The position numbers and the translations under genes were made by a program. From GAS188 sp963794475 (GTDB lineage: Bacteria; Pseudomonadota; Alphaproteobacteria; Rhizobiales; Beijerinckiaceae): 64,000 nucleotides of DNA. Position 1 is the first letter of the stretch. Each line of letters opens with the position of its first letter. The stretch is taken from NCBI GenBank assembly GCA_963794475.1, contig CAWCDW010000003.1, positions 434,001-498,000 on the forward strand, given 5' to 3'. Under the pieces are notes generated by a model. The model was not told the origin of the DNA. It searched no databases and was given only the letters and a program-made list of their open reading frames with translations. This document shows positions 56,444-64,000 of this stretch, in pieces.

Positions 56444-56979
56444 CGGGAATTCCTGACCGCGAACCCCGGCCGGCGGCGCGGCTGCCGGGTGTTTCGTCTT
56501 TTTCGCGATCCTCACGAACTCTTGACCTGACTTGAGAGCGCGCCCAGGCGGAGAGCGCGTTGCGCATGAAATTCGCCCTTTTGGACGTTTTTGGGCGGCC
56601 TACATGCGCAAGCCGCGAACCAGCCATGTGTTTCGGCGGCAGCTTCGAGGTCGCGGTTGGCAGAATTTGGCACATTCCGGGCCTCGATTTGACCAAACGC
56701 GGCCCGGAGAAGCGGGTTTTTTGCCAATAGTTTTTGCAATTTTGCCAGGAATATGATATACGTTTATTTCCAAGTAACGATTTTGGCCTGCCGGACTTCT
56801 TATTTGAAGGGAAAGACTAAAGGGCGCGGAAATTCTTTTCGCGCCGTTTTCGTCTTACCGAGCGTAAGATCGTTATTTAGAGCCACTTGCGACTATACGG
56901 GCGACCGCTCGATGGCGCCGCAGATTGCGGATTGGCTTGGGCATCGCCGACGGCGGCCCCAGAGGAGGTATTGGTAATT
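56444..56979 (+). promoter_or_regulatory. Long non-coding leader region upstream of carD
   Basis: 536 bases, AT-richer after 56700, with no convincing gene; the small open frames have no family pattern. GGCGCG / CGCGCC arms at 56824-56845 (followed by GTTTTCG) form a possible terminator or attenuator. A GC-rich hairpin CCCGGC / GCCGGG near 56465-56489, followed by TTTCGTCTTTTT, may terminate rpmF. The promoter of carD probably lies around 56700-56890. Confidence 0.4.
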
Positions 56980-57552
56980 ATGTCTGCGAAGAAGGCGGTT
57001 CAAAGGCACGGTTTCAAAACCGGCGAGCACGTGGTTTATCCGGCGCATGGCGTCGGGCAGATCATGAGCATTGAGGAGCAAGAGATCGCAGGCTTCAAGC
57101 TCGAATTGTTCGTGGTGACCTTCGACCAGGAGAAGATGACGCTTCGCGTTCCGACCGCCAAGGCGGCGACCGTGGGAATGCGCAAGCTTTCCGAAAGCGC
57201 GGCCGTGGACAAGGCGCTGGAGATGCTCAAGGGTCGACCCCGGATCAAGCGGACGATGTGGTCGCGCCGCGCCCAGGAGTATGAGGCGAAGATCAATTCC
57301 GGCGATCTCTTGTCGATCACGGAGGTCGTGCGCGATCTCTATCGCAGCGATGCGCAGCCGGAGCAGTCCTACAGCGAGCGCCAGCTCTACGAAGCGGCGA
57401 GCGACCGCTTGGCGCGCGAGATCGCCGCGGTCCATCGGACCGCCCATGACGAGACGCTGAAGCTGATGGAATCCTTCCTGCAGAAGGGGCCGCGCCGCGG
57501 GCCGAAGCTCGCGGAAGCCGAGCCTGAAGAGGCGCAGGATGAAGCGGCCTGA
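56980..57552 (+). CDS. carD: CarD-family transcriptional regulator
   Basis: 190 residues. The N-terminal RNA-polymerase interaction domain contains FKTGEHVVYPAHGVGQI and TFDQEKMTLRVPTAKA. A helical C-terminal domain follows with RRAQEYEAKINSGDLLSITE and YEAASDRLAREIAAV. Binds the RNA polymerase beta subunit and stabilises open promoters, typically at rRNA and growth genes. AGAGGAGG 12 bases before the ATG supports this start, against a longer frame from 56887. Essential in several alphaproteobacteria. Confidence 0.94.
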   Translation: MSAKKAVQRHGFKTGEHVVYPAHGVGQIMSIEEQEIAGFKLELFVVTFDQEKMTLRVPTAKAATVGMRKLSESAAVDKALEMLKGRPRIKRTMWSRRAQEYEAKINSGDLLSITEVVRDLYRSDAQPEQSYSERQLYEAASDRLAREIAAVHRTAHDETLKLMESFLQKGPRRGPKLAEAEPEEAQDEAA

Positions 57553-57587
57553 CGCCGATATCGTCGGCGCCTTCACGAAGATGAGCA

Positions 57588-57610
57588 AAGGCGGCCCCGG
57601 CCGCCTTTTT
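57588..57610 (+). terminator. Rho-independent terminator after carD
   Basis: AAAGGCGGC-CCCG-GCCGCCTTT followed by TTCTTT: a strong GC stem and a U-rich tail 36 bases after the carD stop. Confidence 0.85.
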
Positions 57611-57767
57611 CTTTGGCGCTCAACCCAGCCGAGCCCGTACGCGGAAAAGCCGCTCGCTCGGCGGCGGCGGCCCGAACCCAGAGCCACCGTCACGCTCGCG
57701 CCCCGCTTTGAGCAGGAAGGCGCTTCGCGCTCTTGAATTGCCGTTCCCGGCGCGCCACAAGGGCGCC

Positions 57768-59183
57768 ATGCCTTCAGGCCCGCTCCTTCTGCCGCTCGTC
57801 ATCGCCAGCGCGCTCCTCATGGAGAATATCGACGGCACGGTGATCGCGACCTCACTTCCGGCGATCGCCGTCGACCTCGGCGTCAATCCGATCAACTTGA
57901 AGCTTGCCTTCACCTCCTATCTGCTGACGCTCGCCGTGCTCATCCCGATTAGCGGCTGGTGCGCCGACCGCTTCGGCTCGCGCACCGTCTTTCGCGCCGC
58001 GATCGGCGTGTTCACGCTCGGCTCCATCGCCTGCGGCTTCACCAACACGCTCTTCGGCTTCGTGGCGGCGCGGGCCCTTCAAGGCGCGGGCGGCGCCATG
58101 ATGGTGCCGGTGGGGCGGCTCATCATCCTGCGCACCGTGCCGAAGAGCGATCTCGTGCGCGCCCTCACCTATTTGACCATGCCGGCGCTGATCGGGCCGG
58201 TGTTCGGGCCGATGCTCGGCGGCTTCATCACCACCTATTTCCACTGGCGCTGGATTTTCTGGATCAACGTCCCGATCGGCTTCGTCGGCGTCGCCCTTGC
58301 CACCCGCTTCATTCCCGATCTTCGCGAGGACGATCGTCCGCCGCTCGACCTCGTCGGCTTCGTGCTCTCGGGACTCGGCCTGTCGACGCTCGTGTTCGGC
58401 TTGACCGCCGCCGGCGGGCAGGTGATGCCGACCCTGCCGGATGCCGGCCTCATCCTGACGGGCGCGGTGCTCATGGGCCTCTATATCCGCCATGCGGCGC
58501 GTCACGAGGCGCCGATCCTCGACTTGCGGCTGCTTTCGCTTCGCACCTACCGGACGAGCGTGATCGGCGGCTTCTTCTTCCGCGCGGGCGTGGGCGCGAT
58601 TCCCTTCGTCCTGCCGATGATGCTGCAAGTGGGCTTTGGGCTCACGCCCTTCGAATCGGGCTCGCTCACATTTGCCTCGGCCGCCGGCGCGCTTTGCATG
58701 AAATTCACGGCGGGGCCGATCTTGCGCCGTTTGGGCTTCCGCAATGTGCTCGTGTCGAACACCATCATCAGCGCCTTGTTCCTCGCCGCCTCGGCTCTGT
58801 TCACGCCGACGACGCCGCATCTTTTGATCTTCGCGGTGCTTCTCACGGGCGGCTTCTTCCGCTCGCTGCAATTCACGAGCCTCAATGCCGTCGCCTATGC
58901 GGATGTGCCGCAAGCCGCGATGAGCCGCGCGTCGAGCTTCTCGAGCGTCTCGCAGCAGCTCTCGGGCTCGGTCGGCATCGCCTTCGCGGCCTTGGTGCTC
59001 CAAGGCATGCAGACGCTGCGCCACGATCACGTGATCCATGTCGGCGACTTCAAGGCCGCCTTCGTACTCGTCGCCTTGTTGAGCGCCTCCTCGATCTTGA
59101 TGAATCTTCGCCTGCCGCACGATGCCGGCAATGAGGTGTCGGGCTATGTGCCCGCTCCGGCCGGTCGACGGCTCCGCCCCTGA
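57768..59183 (+). CDS. MFS drug-type exporter (DHA2/EmrB-like)
   Basis: 471 residues with about 14 membrane segments. Motif A variant GWCADRFGSRTVFRAAIG, motif C-like GPVFGPMLGGFITTYFHWRW and the DHA2 family start ENIDGTVIATSLPAIAVDL. Inner-membrane proton-driven exporter; substrate unknown. The ATG at 57768 is preferred to a TTG twenty codons upstream. No regulator gene is adjacent. Confidence 0.92.
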   Translation: MPSGPLLLPLVIASALLMENIDGTVIATSLPAIAVDLGVNPINLKLAFTSYLLTLAVLIPISGWCADRFGSRTVFRAAIGVFTLGSIACGFTNTLFGFVAARALQGAGGAMMVPVGRLIILRTVPKSDLVRALTYLTMPALIGPVFGPMLGGFITTYFHWRWIFWINVPIGFVGVALATRFIPDLREDDRPPLDLVGFVLSGLGLSTLVFGLTAAGGQVMPTLPDAGLILTGAVLMGLYIRHAARHEAPILDLRLLSLRTYRTSVIGGFFFRAGVGAIPFVLPMMLQVGFGLTPFESGSLTFASAAGALCMKFTAGPILRRLGFRNVLVSNTIISALFLAASALFTPTTPHLLIFAVLLTGGFFRSLQFTSLNAVAYADVPQAAMSRASSFSSVSQQLSGSVGIAFAALVLQGMQTLRHDHVIHVGDFKAAFVLVALLSASSILMNLRLPHDAGNEVSGYVPAPAGRRLRP

Positions 59184-59213
59184 TTTGGCCCTTTGACGGA
59201 GAAGGCTTCGTTC

Positions 59214-59972
59214 ATGAAATCGCGACAAACGCAATTTGCCGCCGCCTTGATCGAGGCGCGGCGGCGCGGCGGGCTCGCGCCCTTCACGCCCGAAATCGCG
59301 CCCGTGAGCCTTAACGAGGCCATGGGCATGCAAAAAGAGGTGGCCGACGCGGTCGGCGCCTCGGTCGCGGGCTGGAAAGTCGGTTATGCGCCGGACGGCA
59401 CGCCGGTCGCCGGCCCGATTTATGCCAAGGCCATGCATGCGAGCGGCGATAGGGTGCCTCTCGGGCCGAGCCGAAAAAGCGGCATCGAGGTCGAGCTCGC
59501 GCTCCGTCTCGGCAAGGATCTGGCGCCGCGGCGCGCACGCCCTTATGGGCGCACGGAAATTCTCGACGCGTGCGAGGCGCTGCTCATAGGCGTCGAGATC
59601 GTGGAGAGCCGGCTTGCGGAGGCGCCCAAGCCCCCCTTTCTCGCATTGCTCGCCGACAACAGCAGCAACGGCGCATTCGTGCGCGGCCGTGAGGAGCGGG
59701 ATTTCCGCGCGCTCGACCTTTCGCGGCTTCGCTGCAAGCTCGCGCTCGATGGTAAGGTGGCCCACGAGGGCGTGGGCGGCCATGCGAAGGGCGATCCGCT
59801 CCTCGCGGTGATCGATTACGTCAATCGCCCTTGCGACGCGCTCGGCGGCTTGCGGGCCGGCCAGATCGTGACCACGGGAACGCTGAGCGGCTGCCCCTAT
59901 GTCGAAGGCGCCGTCAAGGTTTTCGCCGAGCTCGAGGGCTTGGGCGAGGTCGCTTTCGAAATCGCCGCGTAG
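59214..59972 (+). CDS. 2-keto-4-pentenoate hydratase-like protein (FAH superfamily)
   Basis: 252 residues. MhpD/XylJ-like pattern: AGWKVGYAPDGTPVAGPIYA, GIEVELALRLGKDL (metal glutamates) and LIGVEIVESRLAEAPKPPFLALLADN, then the C-terminal GQIVTTGTLSGCPYV. Such enzymes add water to 2-hydroxypenta-2,4-dienoate or act on related keto acids. GGAGAAGG precedes the ATG at 59214; a TTG seven codons earlier is less likely. No aromatic meta-cleavage operon surrounds it. Confidence 0.88.
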   Translation: MKSRQTQFAAALIEARRRGGLAPFTPEIAPVSLNEAMGMQKEVADAVGASVAGWKVGYAPDGTPVAGPIYAKAMHASGDRVPLGPSRKSGIEVELALRLGKDLAPRRARPYGRTEILDACEALLIGVEIVESRLAEAPKPPFLALLADNSSNGAFVRGREERDFRALDLSRLRCKLALDGKVAHEGVGGHAKGDPLLAVIDYVNRPCDALGGLRAGQIVTTGTLSGCPYVEGAVKVFAELEGLGEVAFEIAA

Positions 59973-60117
59973 CAACCCTGCACGATCACCCTGTACGCGA
60001 TTGCTTCAATGAGCGCGGCGAAACAGCCGCGTGACTGAAAGGCCGGTGGTTCTGTCCCCCCTCCCGAAAGCGGCCGCGAAAAGGCAAGCCCGCGAGCCGT
60101 GCGCGATCCGCGGCGCG

Positions 60118-61401
60118 TCATCCCTTCTCTTCGACGATCGCCGGAGCGAGAGAGGGGGGGCTTGCGCGCCCAGCTTGCGCGCCTTCGACCGAGGCTTCGA
60201 GCCGCGCCGCGATCGCCGCGATGCCGGCCTCGAAGGAAAAGGCGCCGGCGAATTTCTGACGGGCCTCCTTGCCGAGCACGAAGCGCCGCGCGGGATCGCT
60301 GATGAGGGCTGCAAGCGCGCCCGAGAGGGCGGAAGGATCCTCGGGCGGGACCAGCACGCCCTGGTGTCCATTCTCGATGAATTCCGGCACGGCCGCGTAA
60401 GTCGTCGAGAGGATCGCGAGTTCCTGGGAGGCCGCCTCGAGGATGACGTTCGGAAGCCCGTCGCGATCCCCCTTCTCGCCTTCCCGGCAGGGCAGGACGA
60501 AGAGGTCGGCGGCTCTCAGCGCCGCAATCACCTGGTCCTGGGCGAGCGCACCGACCAAGCTGACGCGATCCGCGAGGCCGATCGCCGCGGCGTGGCGCGT
60601 CAGCGCCCCGCGCAAGGCGCCGGCGCCGATGATGGTCGCGCGCCAATAAAGCTCGCGGGGCAATGTCGCGCAGGCCTCGAGGAGGGTGTCGAAGCCCTTC
60701 TTCGCCACCAGGCGTCCGATCGAGAGCAGCACGACCGGATCATCGGGATTGGAGCCGTCGCGCGCGGGCCGTGATACCGGCGCTTGCGGCATCCTCTCGG
60801 GGCCGATGCCGTGATAGACGAGTGCGAGGCGCGCGCGATCCTTTGCTGCGGCGACGCGGCTGAGCTCGTCGAACCCCTGGCGGGTGCAAGTCACGCCCCA
60901 ATGCGCATCGGCGATCTTCTCGCGCTTTTCCCAATCGGGTGTCGTCCAGATGTCCTTCGCATGGGCCGAGAAGGAAAAGCCGCGCCCCGTCAGGAGCGAG
61001 GCGTAGCGCGCGACCGAGCCTGGCGTGTGCAAGTAATGGACATGCAGATGGGCGATATCCGCGGAAAGCTCGCGCGCAAGGACGCAAGCCTGCCCGAGGC
61101 GGCGCCCGCGATTGGCGGTGAAGTCGCGCCGAAGATCGCGAAAAAAAGCTTGCATCATGCGCGAGAATCCCGGCAAGCGCATCGCGTGCAGGAAGCCGCG
61201 CAAGACGCGCCCCGGCTCCCGATAGAGATACTCCGGAAGGTAATGGGGTTTTGCCTGCACGGCCCGGTTGAGCGCATGCACGGCCCCGTCAGTCGGTCGG
61301 CGAAGCGACCAGATGTCGATGGAAAAGCCGCGGTGTTCGAGCGCCAGAAGCTCCTGCGCGATGAAGGTCTCCGAAAGCCGCGGGTAGCCCTTGACGATCA
61401 C
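60118..61401 (-). CDS. Glycosyltransferase, GT4-like
   Basis: 427 residues. N-terminal GT-B motif KGYPRLSETFIAQELLALE, central HVHYLHTPGSVARYASLL and C-terminal LLSIGRLVAKKGFDTLLEAC, then REGEKGDRDGLPNVILEAASQ, which positions the conserved E-x7-E type loop. Transfers a sugar in a surface glycan pathway; cytoplasmic. The start is GTG; the next in-frame stop upstream leaves no ATG. The gene follows the GT-B gene at 61470 by 68 bases. Confidence 0.88.
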   Translation of the reverse strand: MIVKGYPRLSETFIAQELLALEHRGFSIDIWSLRRPTDGAVHALNRAVQAKPHYLPEYLYREPGRVLRGFLHAMRLPGFSRMMQAFFRDLRRDFTANRGRRLGQACVLARELSADIAHLHVHYLHTPGSVARYASLLTGRGFSFSAHAKDIWTTPDWEKREKIADAHWGVTCTRQGFDELSRVAAAKDRARLALVYHGIGPERMPQAPVSRPARDGSNPDDPVVLLSIGRLVAKKGFDTLLEACATLPRELYWRATIIGAGALRGALTRHAAAIGLADRVSLVGALAQDQVIAALRAADLFVLPCREGEKGDRDGLPNVILEAASQELAILSTTYAAVPEFIENGHQGVLVPPEDPSALSGALAALISDPARRFVLGKEARQKFAGAFSFEAGIAAIAARLEASVEGAQAGRASPPSLAPAIVEEKG

Positions 61402-61469
61402 GGCGAGACGCGAAGGGCGCGCTCGTGCGCCCGCCTGCGGCGGATGGGGACGAGCGAGGTCGGGACGAT

Positions 61470-62813
61470 TCAGGCGACCGCTTCCCCATAAAGCGGTTGT
61501 GGCCGATCGGCGATGGCACGCCGCGCGAGCCAGCCGCCGCTCGCTTCCACGATCGTATCGAGCCCGTCGAGGAGCCCCGCCACATACGCTTGCGAAGGGC
61601 GCGGGCTGTCGAGGAGGTCGTCGATGGCTCTCGCCATGACGGAAGGCTCCCGGCGTCCCCGACAGGTCTCCTCCGGATCCTCGAGCACCTTGGCGAGGCC
61701 GAGCTCCGCCGCGCGGCGCGCCCTGATCGTCTGCTCGAGGCGCGGCCGCGCGCGCGGCACGATGAGCGCCGGCTTATCGAGGGAGAGGATCTCGCAGAAG
61801 GTGTTGTAGCCGCCCATCGCTACGATCGCGCTCGCGCGGTTCATGAGATTCTCGATCTTGGCGTCGAAGGCGATCGCGTCCACGTGCGCGAGGCGCGAAA
61901 TGCGGGCGAGGAAGCTGCGACGCTGCTCGCGTGAGATGAAGGGTCCAAAGCAGATGAGGGCGGGCACGGCTGGAGGTGCTCCGGTCTCATAGGCCGAGAT
62001 CACCCAATCGATGAGGTGGTCCCCATCGCCGCCGCCGCCTGTGGTCACCAGCACAAATTGCCCGCGTGCGACGGGCGGGTATTCGACGAAATGGGGTTCG
62101 AGCGGCAAATCGCGCCGCAAATAACCGGTGTAACGAATGCGCTGTTCGACGCCTTTGGGCAAGCCGAGGCTCGCCAGAGGCTCGTGAAAGCTCCTCAATC
62201 CGTAGACGACGACATCGTCGTAATGGCGCAAAAGCGCGTCCGCCGCGCCCTTGCGCTCCCATTCGCGGCGCAAGAGCGCCGGATCGTCCATCACATCGCG
62301 AACGCCGAGCACGATATGCGCTCCGCGGCGCTTCATCATCTCGAGCGTCGGCAAGAGTTCGCCGCGAAAACCGGCCGGCTCCTTGTCGACGACCAGAAGA
62401 TCCGGCGAAAATATCGCGGCGGTCTCTCGGATGATGGCCTCGCGCAAGCTCACGGCCTCGTCGAGGTCGACCTTGAGGTTCATGCTCGTGTAATCGCCGT
62501 TCGGTTGCTTCACCACGCCCGGCACGCGCACATAATCGACGCCATTGCCGTATTCGAAGCTGCCGACAACAGGCGAACCCGATATAATGAGGATCGAAAG
62601 GCCGGGATGGGCCTGGACAAGCGCATTGGCGATGGCGCGCGTGCGCCGCAGATGGCCGAGCCCGAAGGTGTCATGGCTGTAGAAGAGGGCGCGACGGGCC
62701 ACCCGCGAGGCCTTGCCATGCTCGTCAAACGACGCAGCCCCGTTCGCCAAACCCATCTCGACTTCCCGCTTGGCCAACTCGAGCGCATGGCGCGACTCGA
62801 GTCCGACACCCAT
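61470..62813 (-). CDS. Glycosyltransferase-like protein, GT28/MurG-type fold
   Basis: 447 residues. An N-terminal Rossmann domain begins RALFYSHDTFGLGHLRRTRA, with the glycine loop of GT-B enzymes. The C-terminal domain contains FVLVTTGGGGDGDHLIDW and NRASAIVAMGGYNTFCEIL, then KPALIVPRARPRLEQTIRA, like the UDP-sugar site of MurG. First gene of a two-gene unit with the GT4 gene. The start might be an internal ATG near residue 20 (MGLANGAA). Acceptor unknown. Confidence 0.85.
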   Translation of the reverse strand: MGVGLESRHALELAKREVEMGLANGAASFDEHGKASRVARRALFYSHDTFGLGHLRRTRAIANALVQAHPGLSILIISGSPVVGSFEYGNGVDYVRVPGVVKQPNGDYTSMNLKVDLDEAVSLREAIIRETAAIFSPDLLVVDKEPAGFRGELLPTLEMMKRRGAHIVLGVRDVMDDPALLRREWERKGAADALLRHYDDVVVYGLRSFHEPLASLGLPKGVEQRIRYTGYLRRDLPLEPHFVEYPPVARGQFVLVTTGGGGDGDHLIDWVISAYETGAPPAVPALICFGPFISREQRRSFLARISRLAHVDAIAFDAKIENLMNRASAIVAMGGYNTFCEILSLDKPALIVPRARPRLEQTIRARRAAELGLAKVLEDPEETCRGRREPSVMARAIDDLLDSPRPSQAYVAGLLDGLDTIVEASGGWLARRAIADRPQPLYGEAVA

Positions 62814-62975
62814 CGCTTGGCAGTCATGCCCAATTCGCGCATTATATAACCATTCGGCCGCGGCCGGAAAGGGCGCGGCGAAACCCGCCGCGATCGCGTC
62901 GCGGCCCGCGGATTGGAAAGGCTAGCCTCTGAACCGGCGGCTCGGACGGCGGTGACGAGGAAAAGGCGGCGATTA

Positions 62976-64000
62976 GTGGCCAAAATCGACAAGAGCTTCT
63001 TTCGCTATGTCTGGCGGAACAGTCGGCGCGAGCAGATCTCCATACTGGCGGTCGTGCTGGCGTCCCTGCCCCTGTATTTCTGGTCGCTCGACTTGCCGAA
63101 ATCGATCGTCAATGACGCGATCCAAGGCCGCGCCTTCAAGAACGGCTCAGCGACCATCAAGGCGTTCAAGATCGTACTCACCCTTCCCGACTTTCTCGGC
63201 GGGAAATCCTACGAGCTCTTCGCCGGGCTCGACATGGAGCGGGCCACCTATTTGTTTGCGCTGAGCATGTTGTTCTTCGTGCTCGTCCTGATCAACGGCG
63301 GCTTCAAATGGCTCATCAACCTGCAGAAGGGCGTGATGGGCGAGCGCATGCTTCGCCGCCTGCGCTTCGATCTCGTGCGCCAGCTCACCTGGTTCGCGCC
63401 GGAGGAGATCCGCGGCATGAAGCCGGCCGAGGCGGCGAGCATGATCAACAACGAGGTCGAACCGATCGGCGTCTTCATTGGCGATGCCTTCGTGCAACCG
63501 GCGTTTCTTGGCACGCAAGCGCTCACCGCGCTCGTTTATATCCTGGTGCAAAGCGTCTGGCTCGGCATCGCGGCGGGCGGGATCGTCGCGGTCCAGGGCG
63601 TCATCATCCCGATCTTGCGCCGCGAGCAGATCCGCCTCGGAAAGCAGCGCCAGATCGCCTCACGCCAGCTCGCCGGGCGCATCGGCGAGATCGTCGAGAG
63701 CTCGCCCGCGATCCGCGCCCACGCCACCGACTTTTACGAGCGCTCCGAGATCGGCTCGAGGCTCGGGAGCCTCTTCTTCATCAGGCTCGACCTCTACAAC
63801 CGCAAATTCGCGGTGAAGTTTCTCAACAATCTTCTGGCCCAGCTCACCCCCTTCTTCTTCTATACCGTCGGGGGCTACCTGGCGCTCAAGGGAAGGCTGG
63901 ACGTCGGCCAGCTCGTCGCCGTCATCGCGGCCTATCGCGACCTGCCCCCACCCGTGAAGGAGCTGATCGATTGGGATCAGCAGCGCAACGACGTCTCCGT
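62976..64000 (+). CDS. ABC exporter membrane domain, truncated by the window end
   Basis: 341 residues visible, no stop before the window edge. Starts GTG at 62976 with KIDKSFFRYVWRNSRREQIS. Several membrane segments form a type-1 ABC exporter domain (LASLPLYFWSLDLPKSIVND, TYLFALSMLFFVLVLINGGF, FLGTQALTALVYILVQS, LTPFFFYTVGGYLALKGRLD). The ATPase domain would follow. It is divergent from the glycosyltransferase pair, so it may export its product. No clear Shine-Dalgarno is seen. Confidence 0.85.
   Translation, partial: MAKIDKSFFRYVWRNSRREQISILAVVLASLPLYFWSLDLPKSIVNDAIQGRAFKNGSATIKAFKIVLTLPDFLGGKSYELFAGLDMERATYLFALSMLFFVLVLINGGFKWLINLQKGVMGERMLRRLRFDLVRQLTWFAPEEIRGMKPAEAASMINNEVEPIGVFIGDAFVQPAFLGTQALTALVYILVQSVWLGIAAGGIVAVQGVIIPILRREQIRLGKQRQIASRQLAGRIGEIVESSPAIRAHATDFYERSEIGSRLGSLFFIRLDLYNRKFAVKFLNNLLAQLTPFFFYTVGGYLALKGRLDVGQLVAVIAAYRDLPPPVKELIDWDQQRNDVS

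Noticed and set aside
56753..56977. Small open frame just before carD
   Set aside because: No ribosome binding site, lies over the leader hairpin and has no recognisable protein pattern.
57852..59975. 707-residue open frame opposite the MFS and hydratase genes
   Set aside because: Charged low-complexity antisense shadow of two real genes.

Overview
The window is GC-rich chromosomal DNA of an alphaproteobacterium, most likely of the order Hyphomicrobiales (Rhizobiales). The call rests on an alphaproteobacterial-type tad/cpa pilus operon, carD, an ftsK-lolA neighbourhood, glnK-amtB, a class III adenylate cyclase, a BTLCP-type cysteine peptidase, several solute ABC and TRAP importers and REP-like intergenic repeats. 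The species cannot be named from the sequence alone. No rRNA, tRNA, CRISPR array, phage or intact insertion sequence was seen.

Layout. 1-9.6 kb: Flp/Tad pilus locus (tadD end, tadC, tadB, cpaF, cpaE, cpaD, cpaC, cpaB, cpaA and the pilin flp). All except tadD run on the minus strand. A second, frameshifted flp copy lies at 11.4-11.6 kb beyond dapD. 11.8-21 kb: an M20 amidohydrolase divergent from an oligopeptide-type ABC importer (two tandem substrate-binding proteins, two permeases, two ATPases). 21-26.6 kb: adenylate cyclase, divergent from a large Pls/PosA-family single-module peptide synthetase that is read in three frames. 26.8-34.5 kb: a fumarase/aspartase-superfamily lyase, a DctPQM TRAP importer, an MBL-fold protein, a second M20 hydrolase and a small secreted protein. 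34.7-43.3 kb: mixed metabolic and envelope genes (DUF899, BTLCP peptidase, GST, murB, retropepsin-like protease, Tat-exported flavin oxidase, arylamine N-acetyltransferase, lolA). 43.5-49.5 kb: ureohydrolase-like gene, ftsK, amtB, glnK. 49.6-50.6 kb: a decayed SulP-type transporter and an AT-rich patch. 50.6-55.2 kb: a CUT1 sugar-type ABC importer operon ending in a small membrane-anchored beta-sandwich protein. 55.4-64 kb: mtgA, rpmF, carD, an MFS exporter, a hydratase, two glycosyltransferases and the start of an ABC exporter.

How the genes work together. The tad genes form a complete inner-membrane, ATPase, secretin and prepilin-peptidase set for Flp pili. Three separate solute importers (peptide ABC, TRAP, sugar ABC), two M20 hydrolases, a lyase and a hydratase point to a heterotroph that scavenges organic compounds. 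GlnK-AmtB, with a sigma-54-like promoter, handles ammonium. The two glycosyltransferases and the ABC exporter look like a surface-glycan module.

The most interesting object is the Pls/PosA-like synthetase, a possible maker of an isopeptide-linked poly(amino acid). Its hand-read A-domain pocket suggests a cationic substrate. Five single-base frameshifts in four genes, mostly at short homopolymers, need resequencing before these genes are treated as dead. The SulP remnant, in contrast, is truly eroded.
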